From: Leishmania infantum JPCM5
Taxonomy: Eukaryota > Euglenozoa > Kinetoplastea > Trypanosomatida > Trypanosomatidae
DNA: 64,000 nt
Direction: 5' to 3'
Assembly: GCF_000002875.2 (NCBI RefSeq)
Contig: NC_009412.2
Coordinates: forward strand, 509,001-573,000
Of the stretch, positions 30,431 to 39,525 are shown piece by piece. The notes beneath the pieces were generated by a model. It was not told the DNA's origin. It saw only the letters and a list, made by a program, of their open reading frames with translations, and did not search any database. The translations under genes were made by a program, and so were the position numbers. The stretch's first letter is position 1, and each line of letters opens with the position of its first letter.

Positions 30431-31671
30431 AAGTCCTTTTTCCATTCTGCCGATTCAGTCTCTTCCCTCACCCGTCCCCCGTCCCCTACACTCATCCTGT
30501 GAGTGGAGCACCACGCGCACACACACACAGCAGAAACAGAGACTGGTCTCTATAGGTGTGTCGCTTCGATTGTGGTGAACTCGTGAGCGAGCACCAGAGC
30601 ACACCCCATCCCGCGCTGCCTCGCTCGCTCGCTCTCTCCCCTTCTGTCCGAAAACGCTGTGCTGTGCCTTCACCCCTTACCCCGGAAGCCGGCATGCTTT
30701 TTTTTTGTTGTTGTTGTTCTTGCCGTGCCTGCCTGCCGAGGGCCATGTGGCCAGGAAGAAGACGAGACACGTCTGAACGCCCCGTCTTTCCCATTTTCCG
30801 TTTTGCGGTTGTTGTGCACTTTGCTTGATCGGCGCTTTTCGGTGGCCCCCTTACATCTTTCCGGCAGCGCCCCCTCCCCCCTCACTCCTGCCTCCCTGCC
30901 TCCCTCTCCCCCTCCCCGTACCGGTTGGCTACTTTCTGGGTTTCTTTTTCTCTGTCGTTGTTCTTCATGGAGGATGTAGTGCGTCGGGTTATCCTTCTGC
31001 ATGCTTTCAGGCACGCGTGCGTTTGTGTGTGTGTGGGGGGGGGGGGGGGCAGCCGTGCTATGCTTCGCTGTCTGCTTTCCTCTTTTGTTTTCCACTGCAG
31101 CGCGTGTGTATGTGCGTGCGTATGTGTATACGCGCGTCTGGAAAGCGCGAATCGCTCGAGTTATCGGCCGTTGTGCGTGGGCTTTGGAGCCGAGGAACTC
31201 TCGCTGCCTCTCTGTATTTGTGTAGAAGAGGTTTGGTGCGAAGTGGCGGAACTCTTTTCCTGTCTTGCATTCTTTCTCCTTTCGTGTGCCGCCGGGCAGG
31301 CGCACGAGCACGCGAGCGGAGTATGGAGACGAGACGAAACGAACAACAGAGGCAGGAAAGGAATGAGAGCCGACAGAAGAAGGCGTGTCTTTTTTTTTTG
31401 CCTTTGCCGTTCCTGTTCTACGACTCTCGCCCGCCACCCCGTCCCCTCCCGTCGTCGTCAACGGTGGTGTGTTCCCCTGGCTTCCTTTGTGTGTTTTGTT
31501 GCTTGTGCGCCCCTTCGTCTATATAGCACACAGAGTCGGTTACGGCTATGCTTACTGTCTTTCTGCATTTTCCTTGTTATGTTGCTTCTAGGTGGTGATG
31601 GGCGTGGTCATGGACTCTTCTCACCGCGGTGCGCCATAGGCTGATTGCTGTTTCTCTTGTTTCTGCCTTTA

Positions 31672-31721
31672 TGTGTGTGCGTGTGTGTGTGTGTGTGTCG
31701 TCGTCGTCGTCGTCGTCGTCG
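31672..31721. repeat. Compound GT / TCG microsatellite
   Basis: A GT run of about 13 units passes directly into about eight TCG units. Confidence 0.9.
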
Positions 31722-32379
31722 TTGGTCGTTGTGCGCTTGTTTGCGCCTGGGCGTCCAAATGTGCCCGTCTTTTTTTCTTTTCTCTCCGCACGCCGCACGT
31801 GGTGATGCGTGTTCTCCCCTCTCCTCTTGCTTCTTTTTTTCGTTTCGCTCTCTATCGGAACTTCATGCGCGTCAGCGGGACGGTGCACACGCGTGAAGGC
31901 AGTGCATCGTCATCGTCCTGCGAAAGAATGGATGCTCAGAGGGGAGTGGTATATAGTTGCGCATGTGTATCTGTGTCTTTCGGACACAGGATCACGAGCT
32001 AATCAGTCATGGAAGCAACGCACTCCCATCTCGGTCAAGAAGATTTCATCTCGCGCAGCGTCGATGTTCTTGGAGGGCACGTGTACGATTGTGTGCGGCC
32101 CCTGACCTTGCGTCCCCATGCACACAGAGAGAGACACACACACCTCCTCTCGTTTCCTTTTTTCGAACAGCGAGACAGAGGCGGTGTTGCCCGTGCGTGT
32201 GTGGTGTGTGGCGACGTGCAACGAGATGGTGCGGGCACGGAAGAGACCGTTTTGTGTTTCCCTCTTCTTCGTACGCTTCTCCAGAGCGGGAGGGGGCGGC
32301 AAAGGGAACGGGCTCCCCGCAGCGGTGGCCAGAGCCACCCATGGATTTGGAGCGCGTGTCCACCTGGCCGCTCACATCC

Positions 32380-32405
32380 CTCCTTCCTCTTCTCTTTCTG
32401 CTTAG
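32380..32405 (+). promoter_or_regulatory. Trans-splice acceptor of polymerase kappa 1
   Basis: The pyrimidine tract CCTTCCTCTTCTCTTTCTGC is followed by TTAG (AG at 32404-32405). The first downstream ATG (32452) is out of frame and opens a short upstream ORF ending near 32593. The polymerase frame has ATGs at 32463 and 32544. Confidence 0.55.
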
Positions 32406-32462
32406 AAAAAGCAACGCCGCTCTCAACCTCGTCCCCGCACTTACACGCTTGCATGGTGGCAT

Positions 32463-34805
32463 GTGTTGAGCAAGGCTGTAAAGGGCAGACACACCCAAAC
32501 CTATGCAAGCATACGCGTACCAGCATCAAGGCCAGCACAACGAATGAGTGTGGAGCATGGTTCAAGTGCGCCGACACGCTCACCCCCTTCTGACGTGCGG
32601 GCAGAAGATAGGCATCTCCTCTCGCTCATCCATCGCCGCGCCGCTCTCACTGGAACGGCTGTGTCGCCCGAGTCACCGCGAACGCTGTCCCCTGTGCCGC
32701 CCGTGCCAGCGACCCCGGTAAGGACTCCCCCGACAACGCCGGTGTTGTCCACCGCGCATACCCCTGCCCGCGGTACGACGACCAGCGGCATCAATCACGA
32801 GTACTCGAGCAACAGCAGCGGTCGTGTGAAGGGCTGCGATAACAGCGCGCACAGCTCAGCGCCAGCGTCGCGCGGCAGCTCCTCGCGGGCCGCGGCCCCG
32901 CACGGGTCTTTGCACAGTTTCTTCCAACCGAATCCCGCCAGCACCAATGCCACAACGGCGCCAAAGGTTGTGTACTTCGACGACAGAAAAGCTGGCCTTC
33001 GCTCTGCTGAAAAGGAGAAGACGGAGGCCATCATCAAGGAGCTATCCAAGAACTCCAGCTTCTATGTAAACGAAGAGCGCAAGGCACAGCAGCGGCAGCG
33101 GCAGGTTGAGGGGCTTCTGGTGAAGACGCGGCAGTACGAAGCGAGCGTGCGCAGCCACCCTGATGTGTTCCGCCAGCTACAGCGTGACGTGGCAGACCTC
33201 GAGGCCATCTTTGAGACGTATCGCAGCTTCGACTCCATATACGTCCACATGGACATGGACATGTTCTTCGCCGCTGTCGAGATGAAAAAGAACCCGCAGT
33301 ACGCAGAGGTGCCGCTCGGTATCGGTAGCATGTCGATGCTGTCCACAACAAACTACGTTGCCCGGAGATTCGGCGTGCAGTCCGGGATGCCAGGCTTTAT
33401 TGGCATGCGACTGTGCCCTCAGCTCGTCATTGTGCCCACCGACTTTGCCGCGTGCCGAGCCGAGTCCGCCAAGTTCAAGGCTGTGGTGCGAGAGTACGAC
33501 TCCGATGCGCAACTGCTCGGCATGGACGAGGTCATGATGTGCCTCGATGACTACCTCGCGCACCATCACATGGACGTCACAACGCACGCGGGGCGCTTTG
33601 ATGTTGCAGAGAGGGTCATCGAGGAGTGCCGACGACGCATCGCCGAGGCAACCGGCCTGACCGTCAGCGCCGGGATCGCGCCGACGCCGACGCTGGCGAA
33701 AATGGCGTCCAACTATAAAAAGCCAAACGGGCAGTTCGCCGTTCGCCTCTTCAGCCGCGAAGCCGTGATGAATTATCTTGCCAGCATCCCCGTACGCCAG
33801 GTGCCCGGTATCGGCAAGTCGCGGGAGAGCGTTCTCGCGGGGCTCGGGATACACACACTCGGTGAGGTGTACGAGCAGCGGCATCGACTCTTTTACATCC
33901 TGACGCGGAAGACGTACGAATTTCTTCTCGCCTCGTCTATCGGCATCGGTGGCATGTACGACTCGCTGGAGGCAGCGCCGTCTTCATCCGCCGGAACGAC
34001 TAACGGCAAGACGGTCGCTGCAGTGGATGGAGGGTCGAACGAGGACGACTGGGGACGCAAATCCGTAGGTCATGAACGCACCTTCTACAAACTGACGAAT
34101 CGCATGGCGCTGCAGGCGATCGCGTACAAGAACCTGCGCCGGTCGCACGAGACCCTCGCAGAGGAGGGCCTCCTCTGCTCGCAGGTGGTGCTGAAGTTGA
34201 AGCACCGCAGCTTTCACGTGAAGCAGCACAGCAAGTCTCTCAATGTATATACGGACGACCACGAAGTCCTACGGCGGGCGCTTGACGAGTTACTCATGCC
34301 AGTGGTGGACGACTTTGCTGAGTTTCGGCTACTTGGCGTGCGGCTGGAAAAGCTTAGGCGACGACCCCGAAGCGACGGCACCGGCGGCGCGACCACGCTG
34401 ACGGTGAAGTCGGCTGCCGAGGCAGAGTCGAATCAGCTCACACTGAGCCACTTTTTTACTCGTCAGCTCGCAAGCACCGCACATTCGGTGCGGCGCCGAC
34501 AGCAGCAGCAGCAGCAGGCGTTCGCTCAGCGAAAGCGCCCCCGTGGCATCGGCGACGGAGGTGCAGGGGATAATAGCGATGCCTATCTCGACGACAGCGA
34601 CGACGAAGACGGCGCCGTGCTCATCGTCTCCTCCGAGAGCCAGCTGACGGACGTGGAGGAGGTGAAAGGCCCCGCGATGAGCTCCACCGCGCCGTCTCCG
34701 CTCTCCGATCTTTCTACGGGCTCAGCCGCAAAGCCGCAGAAGATGCGCGACGAAGAAGTGGTCGGCGATGACAGCGCTGACGATAACGTGTTCATCGTGG
34801 AATGA
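32463..34805 (+). CDS. DNA polymerase kappa (DinB, Y-family), paralogue 1
   Basis: A 780-residue translesion polymerase. The catalytic motif HMDMDMFFAAVE has D264, and GMDEVMM has D355-E356, giving the three carboxylates that hold two Mg2+ ions. Also present are STTNYVARRFGVQSGMPGF (fingers), SAGIAPTPTLAKMASNYKKP, and the helix-hairpin-helix RQVPGIGKSRE. The little-finger domain follows (about residues 540-625). The tail carries QLTLSHFF at about 657-664, a canonical PCNA-binding PIP box (Q-x-x-L-x-x-F-F). A Gln run, an acidic patch and AVLIVSSES, a possible SUMO-interacting motif, come after it. The N-terminal 200 residues are low-complexity. ATG 32544 (MSVEHGSS) is an alternative start; the 27 residues before it have no acidic residue. 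A nuclear role at the replication fork is inferred. Confidence 0.95.
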   Translation: MLSKAVKGRHTQTYASIRVPASRPAQRMSVEHGSSAPTRSPPSDVRAEDRHLLSLIHRRAALTGTAVSPESPRTLSPVPPVPATPVRTPPTTPVLSTAHTPARGTTTSGINHEYSSNSSGRVKGCDNSAHSSAPASRGSSSRAAAPHGSLHSFFQPNPASTNATTAPKVVYFDDRKAGLRSAEKEKTEAIIKELSKNSSFYVNEERKAQQRQRQVEGLLVKTRQYEASVRSHPDVFRQLQRDVADLEAIFETYRSFDSIYVHMDMDMFFAAVEMKKNPQYAEVPLGIGSMSMLSTTNYVARRFGVQSGMPGFIGMRLCPQLVIVPTDFAACRAESAKFKAVVREYDSDAQLLGMDEVMMCLDDYLAHHHMDVTTHAGRFDVAERVIEECRRRIAEATGLTVSAGIAPTPTLAKMASNYKKPNGQFAVRLFSREAVMNYLASIPVRQVPGIGKSRESVLAGLGIHTLGEVYEQRHRLFYILTRKTYEFLLASSIGIGGMYDSLEAAPSSSAGTTNGKTVAAVDGGSNEDDWGRKSVGHERTFYKLTNRMALQAIAYKNLRRSHETLAEEGLLCSQVVLKLKHRSFHVKQHSKSLNVYTDDHEVLRRALDELLMPVVDDFAEFRLLGVRLEKLRRRPRSDGTGGATTLTVKSAAEAESNQLTLSHFFTRQLASTAHSVRRRQQQQQQAFAQRKRPRGIGDGGAGDNSDAYLDDSDDEDGAVLIVSSESQLTDVEEVKGPAMSSTAPSPLSDLSTGSAAKPQKMRDEEVVGDDSADDNVFIVE

Positions 34806-35877
34806 AGGATACCTGTGCGTGGAAATCGTTGCAGGAGAAATCGTGAAACAGCAAGCCCATCATGTCGTCCATCCTCTTCTTTTGTTGTTTTCTTGTGGCT
34901 GCACCTCTCGCCAACCTCGCATCGAGTGAGCGTGGCGAGTGCAGTTCACGCCCTCTTGTGGTGCCTCCATCACCGGCGTCGACCTAAGTCTCCTGTGAAC
35001 CCTCCCTAGCTGTTTGGCGCGTGTCGCTGCTGTTTTGCATGGAGAGAATCAGGCGAGGGCGCGTGGGGGATCAAGCGAAAAAAAAAAACGGAAACGGTTG
35101 AGGCATCGGCGTGAACATCTCTGCTGACCATGTAAGACTCCTGTACACAGTTTTCGATGGCCGATGCATTGCCAGACGCTGACAGCAACGAAAGAGTGGG
35201 AGAGGTTGAGGAGTAACGGCAACATCAAGGACGCTGACTGCTTGAGCGCGGGTCTCTCTTAGGTTTTTTTTTTTCGGACGCTGGTTCCCCTTCCAAATGG
35301 CATCTTGGTAAGGGAGATGATGGTGTGCGCGTTCTCGCGACTCTCCGCAATGCAGAGGAAGGGGAAAAGAGGCGCTCATGCCCTCAGCACACATCCTCAG
35401 GCTCCACGAATCGATCTGTACCTGTCCCTTCGTTCCTCGTTGTCCGTCTCCCTAGTTTCTAACGAGCGTTGTGTCATGCGCTTCAGCTTCTCCGTGCTTT
35501 GTGGGTAAACTGCTCTTGCCACATCGGCAGCGGCTCCCTCCTCCCCTCTAAACTAGTGGCCAAATCGCGTGCTCATACACAGCAAACACGTCAGCAGCCG
35601 TACCCCAAACCGTGCAGCTGGTGCTGTGGAACAAACGGAGGCAACGTCTACCAGTGTTGCCCCGCTCCAGCACAGTGGACAGCAGGGCCATTGCGTTGCG
35701 GCGCTGAAACTGTCGTTAGCCTCCCACCTCCGCTGTCCCTGCCGCCTCCGGGCACTGCCACAGTGCCTCTGCTCCTGTCCCCGTCACCTGCCGCATCACC
35801 ATCGCACAGAGGCAGGGTACAGGGTCTCAGTCGGCCCTGAGCGGGAGACCGGCCAACGTCCTCCTCGGGCTCATCCG
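34806..35877. other. Intergenic region before repeat copy D
   Basis: No gene is seen. A-runs occur at 35080-35089 and T-runs near 35262. From about 35500 the DNA is GC-richer and may be old retroposon sequence, unassigned. Confidence 0.45.
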
Positions 35878-36215
35878 GCATGCGCCTCTAAGCCACCACC
35901 CCCTGTTACCCGCACGGCAGACGCCACCACCCTCGCCCCAAAACAGGGCCCGGGGCCGCGGCCCCGCTTCGGATCAAGGCACGCAATCCGGCCCGGTCGG
36001 TGTGGCTGCTGATCGCGCAGCACGCATGCGAGGCAGAGGGACGAGGCAAGGGCAAGAGGAGCCCGTGAGGCGCACGGCCCGGTTCGGGGGCAGGACGGCT
36101 CGTCCTAGACGACCAGGACCGAGCCGCGGTGCAACACGCGGGTAGGTGCACCGTGTCGTTGTGTGCGTGTATATATACACACATACATGTATATAGGTGA
36201 TGACGTGTTTGTGCC
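35878..36215 (+). repeat. Dispersed GC-rich repeat, copy D (long form)
   Basis: Shares its 5' segment with copy C (GCATGCG, then CCACCACCCCCTGTTACCCG) and its core with A and B. Scattered differences include CCCCAAAACAGGG and CGCAATCCGG. It ends at GTGATGACGTGTTTGTG, after which the sequence is unique. It lies just left of a minus-strand SIDER. Confidence 0.8.
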
Positions 36216-36289
36216 ATGAGGGCGTTTCTTCTTCCTTCTCGGCGCGTTCGTTCTCTACCGCACAACATGAGCTGAATGCCACTCTACAC

Positions 36290-36735
36290 CCCAGGCCCGT
36301 CACAGGCCACCCATCACGTGGCGTGAAGCAGCGGTAGACGCGCGTTACAGCGATGCGCCGACTCGTCCATCTGAGCACGGCTCCTGTCTCCCCACCCACC
36401 CACCCCCGCTCCGCAGGCAGCCTCACAGCCGCTCCTGTTGCGCCGAGCGACACACGCTCGAGCCACGCTGACACTCTGCCGAGCATACCCATGGTGCAAA
36501 CATCTCCACTGTTGCCGGTGGCTCTCACGCAGCGCCATCCAGGACCTGACCGCCGGCATCCGTAGCGATACATCACACTGGCCTCCCCGTGTCGCAGGCG
36601 CTGGACCCTGTCGGGGCCAGGTGCGGTGGCTCGGCATTGGCAGGGATAGGGGGACGGCGGCGGCTCGGCTTCTCCACAGAGGGCGGTTCTGGATTCCGAT
36701 ACCACTTTGAGGTCTTTCCCCTCATCAGGGGTATA
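36290..36735 (-). mobile_element. SIDER2-like element on the minus strand
   Basis: Read on the minus strand, it starts near 36735 with ACCTCAAAGTGGTATCGG and then CTGTGGAGAAGCCGAGC. This matches the retroposon 5' signature seen at 29988 (CACCTCAGTGTGGTATCAGG, TGTGGAGAAGCC). It then continues with the SIDER2 landmarks of the 17215 element: a GTCAGGTCC-like segment, GGCTGTGAGGCTGCC, GGGTGGGTGGG, CGAGTCGGCGCA and CACGTGATGGGTGGCCTGTG near 36300. It is the only retroposon here opposite to the genes. It lies 1.5 kb after polymerase kappa 1. Confidence 0.75.
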
Positions 36736-37557
36736 ATGACGCGTGAAAGAAGAGGTGCATAAGCGGCAGAGGCAGCAGCAGCCGTGCCACGACTGGGGTC
36801 GGTCGCACGAGTCGACAACACCCGATCATAGAGCGACAGGAGGGCAGCCCTCGTCCCCACGACAAGTGGGGATGCCTCAGTTGTGCTGCTGTAGTTATTT
36901 ATGTGTAGTTCGTGATGCATCTCTCTCTCCGTCTGTCACGCTCCGTCTCAACCTCTCTCCCTCCCCTTCTCTCTTGCCTGCTCTACTCACCACGTGTTTT
37001 TGTTTATCGGCTTGGCATATCATGCAACGCAGCCGCGACGTCCTCCTGACCATCTCGAGGGCCCTTCCTACCGTCCCACCCCCCTTCCATCGCGCGCGTA
37101 CACCTGCATTCTTCCGGCCGCTACGCCCCCGCCGTCTCCCCTTCCTCGCGTGCAGGGTGGCTCCTTCCGGTTGCGTTTGTTGTATTCTACTTCGGCTCCC
37201 CACCCCACCCTCACCCTTCCTTCATCGATAGAGACAGCAGAGGTGCTGCCTACCCGGCCCCGCCCTCCCTCCCCGCAGTGGCTTAGACGTACATAGAGCT
37301 AAACAGCGAGTTCCTCTTCTCTCCCACTTCGTTGTGGCCGCGCCTTCTTTTGTACGGGCGCGTGTCTGTCTGTTGGTGTGTGTGTGTGTGTGTGTGTTCG
37401 CGTTGCTCTGGTGTCTTCCCTCCCCTTCCTCCTTTGTGCTGCGGGTATTTGCCTGCCCCGCGTGCGCTTGTGAAGATCCGTTGTGGCGGCGACCGGCGAG
37501 GCACGCATCCATCTTTTCCTCCCCCTCTCTCGTGCCTTTTCCCTTCGCCGGCCCACC
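36736..37557. other. Intergenic region upstream of polymerase kappa 2
   Basis: C/T-rich spacer with a GT microsatellite at 37376-37398 and a pyrimidine tract at about 37511-37545 close to the start. No gene is seen. Confidence 0.55.
37376..37398. repeat. GT microsatellite
   Basis: About 11-12 GT units in the 5' spacer of polymerase kappa 2. Confidence 0.9.
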
Positions 37558-39525
37558 ATGCTTCGGCTCTCTCGGTTTGTCTCCTCCGCCGTGAGCTCAA
37601 AGGGTCTCGCGCGGGTGAGCAAGCAGACCGTGAGGCGAGATAATCACCCTACTGCCGTGAAGAAACCGTCAGTGGCCACGACAGCGGGCGCGGTTGCGCC
37701 ATTCGCGGCCGCGCACGTAGGCTCCAGCATGTCACCTGCCCCGCGAGGTCGCTACAGCGACTCGCACGCGGAGGAGATCGAGGCGGACTGCGCCGTCCTC
37801 GAAGATCACGGTCGCGGCGCTCCGCAGGATTCGCATAATCCGCAGAACCACGCCGGCATGAACGGTGCACAGCACTGTGACCACCGCAGCGCTGGCAAAC
37901 TCAACTTTGATGCCTCGAAGGCAGGGCTTCAGCAGGTGGATAAAGACTACGTCGAGCACGTCATTCAGGAGGCGTCGAAGGGGTCTGCTTTCTACCAAAA
38001 GGAGCAGCGGCTCGAGGAGACGCGGCGTCGCAAAGCCGAGGAGCTTCAGGAGAAGGCCAAGACATTCGACTCCATCAGCGCCGCAGAGAAGCAGCGGATC
38101 AAGGCCATGGTAGACGCCATGGTGGACGAGCTCGAGGCGACGCGCGATCTCCGGCGCCGGTACATCCACATCGACATGGACATGTTCTACGCTGCAGTGG
38201 AGGAGAAGAAGACGCCGTCGCTGAGAGGCAAGCCCTTCGGCGTCGGCTCTCAGCAGATGCTCTCCACGACAAACTACATTGCGCGGCAGTACGGTGTGCG
38301 CTCTGGCATGCCCGGCTTCATCGGCAAGAAGCTCTGTCCCGAGCTCATTATCGTGCCGAACGACTTCCCAGCCTACCAGCGAGAGGCGGCGCGGGTGCAC
38401 AGCATCGCCTCCCGCTACGATGCGCAGTTCGTCAGCGTCGGCCTCGATGAGCTGACGATGGACGTGACAAAGTACCTGCAGGAGTTCCCGGCCGTGTCAG
38501 CCTCCGACATCGCCCACGACTTCCGCGACGAGGTGTTCCTCAAGACACAGCTCACAAGCAGCGGCGGCATCGGACCCACGTCAATTCTCGCGAAGATTGC
38601 CAGCAACGTCAACAAGCCGAATGGTCAGCATGAGATCACGCTGCTGACGAGAGAGGAAGTTATCAATTACGTGCGCGACATTCCGCTGCGCAAGATCCCC
38701 GGCATCGGCTACGCGCAAGAGATGACACTCGGTGCGCTGCACATCCACACCTGCGGCGGCCTCCTGGAGCACAAGTACCTCCTAGCCTACCTGTTCCGAG
38801 AAAAGACCCTGGCGCACTACCTCAGCGTTGGACTGGGGCTGGCAGAGACGTTCTCGCTGCGCAAGCATCAGGCACGGCAGTCGGTTGGTAAGGAAACGTC
38901 GTTTAGCGAGCCACTGCCCTCGCCAGAGGCCTTCACTCGACTCTTCCGCAAGCTTCTTGAGCAGTGCCATGTCCGCTGCGTTCGCGATCACCTGCAGCCT
39001 CGCAAGATGACACTGGTTCTCAAGTATCGCACCTATGACACGGAGCAGTTCAGTGTGACGCTCCCGAGCCACACGAACGACCTCAAGGTGTGGCTCGAGG
39101 CCTCGCAGAAGCTGCTGGAGCCGCATCTTCTGCACTACGCCGAGTTCCGCCTGATCGGCGTCCGCCTGCAGCGCTTCACAGACACCGATGATGACCACGC
39201 TGGCCTCAACAGCGCCCGCGATGCCTTGACCGGCGCCTTGACAGAACCGCTTCAAGTGAATGACGACTTAGACATGGATGCCGACGATGCCGACCGTGAC
39301 GCTGAGAAGAGCGGGGTAGCTGCGGAGCAGTCGGACCCGTGTGGAGAGTCGCCGGTGCAGCCTTCAGCAACGTACAAGCGCAAGATTCCCGTCTCGAAGT
39401 TCCTGACAGATCCAAACATCCCGAAAGCCCGCCCTGCGGAGCCCACTGCGGTGCCCGCCAAAGCCGTCAAGCCGGCGCGCAGGCGCACGAAGCCGTCGAA
39501 GGGAAAGCTGCACAAAAAGAAGTGA
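37558..39525 (+). CDS. DNA polymerase kappa, paralogue 2, probably mitochondrial
   Basis: A 655-residue Y-family polymerase with a complete active site: HIDMDMFYAAVEEKK (D206), VGLDELTMDV (D297-E298), STTNYIARQYGVRSGMPGF, GGIGPTSILAKIASNVNKPN and the helix-hairpin-helix PGIGYAQE. The N-terminus MLRLSRFVSSAVSSKGLARV is basic, Ser/Ala-rich and free of acidic residues, like a mitochondrial presequence. Trypanosoma cruzi polymerase kappa has been reported in the mitochondrion, and kinetoplast DNA repair is the likely role here. The C-terminal tail is very basic (RRRTKPSKGKLHKKK) and has no PIP box. The frame is open from 37483, but ATG 37558 lies after the pyrimidine tract and begins the presequence. 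Confidence 0.95.
   Translation: MLRLSRFVSSAVSSKGLARVSKQTVRRDNHPTAVKKPSVATTAGAVAPFAAAHVGSSMSPAPRGRYSDSHAEEIEADCAVLEDHGRGAPQDSHNPQNHAGMNGAQHCDHRSAGKLNFDASKAGLQQVDKDYVEHVIQEASKGSAFYQKEQRLEETRRRKAEELQEKAKTFDSISAAEKQRIKAMVDAMVDELEATRDLRRRYIHIDMDMFYAAVEEKKTPSLRGKPFGVGSQQMLSTTNYIARQYGVRSGMPGFIGKKLCPELIIVPNDFPAYQREAARVHSIASRYDAQFVSVGLDELTMDVTKYLQEFPAVSASDIAHDFRDEVFLKTQLTSSGGIGPTSILAKIASNVNKPNGQHEITLLTREEVINYVRDIPLRKIPGIGYAQEMTLGALHIHTCGGLLEHKYLLAYLFREKTLAHYLSVGLGLAETFSLRKHQARQSVGKETSFSEPLPSPEAFTRLFRKLLEQCHVRCVRDHLQPRKMTLVLKYRTYDTEQFSVTLPSHTNDLKVWLEASQKLLEPHLLHYAEFRLIGVRLQRFTDTDDDHAGLNSARDALTGALTEPLQVNDDLDMDADDADRDAEKSGVAAEQSDPCGESPVQPSATYKRKIPVSKFLTDPNIPKARPAEPTAVPAKAVKPARRRTKPSKGKLHKKK

Larger units (their letters stand above)
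30431..32462. other. Intergenic region upstream of polymerase kappa 1
   Basis: C/T-rich spacer with a G13 run near 31036, a GT run then a TCG run (31672-31721). No gene is seen. Confidence 0.55.
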
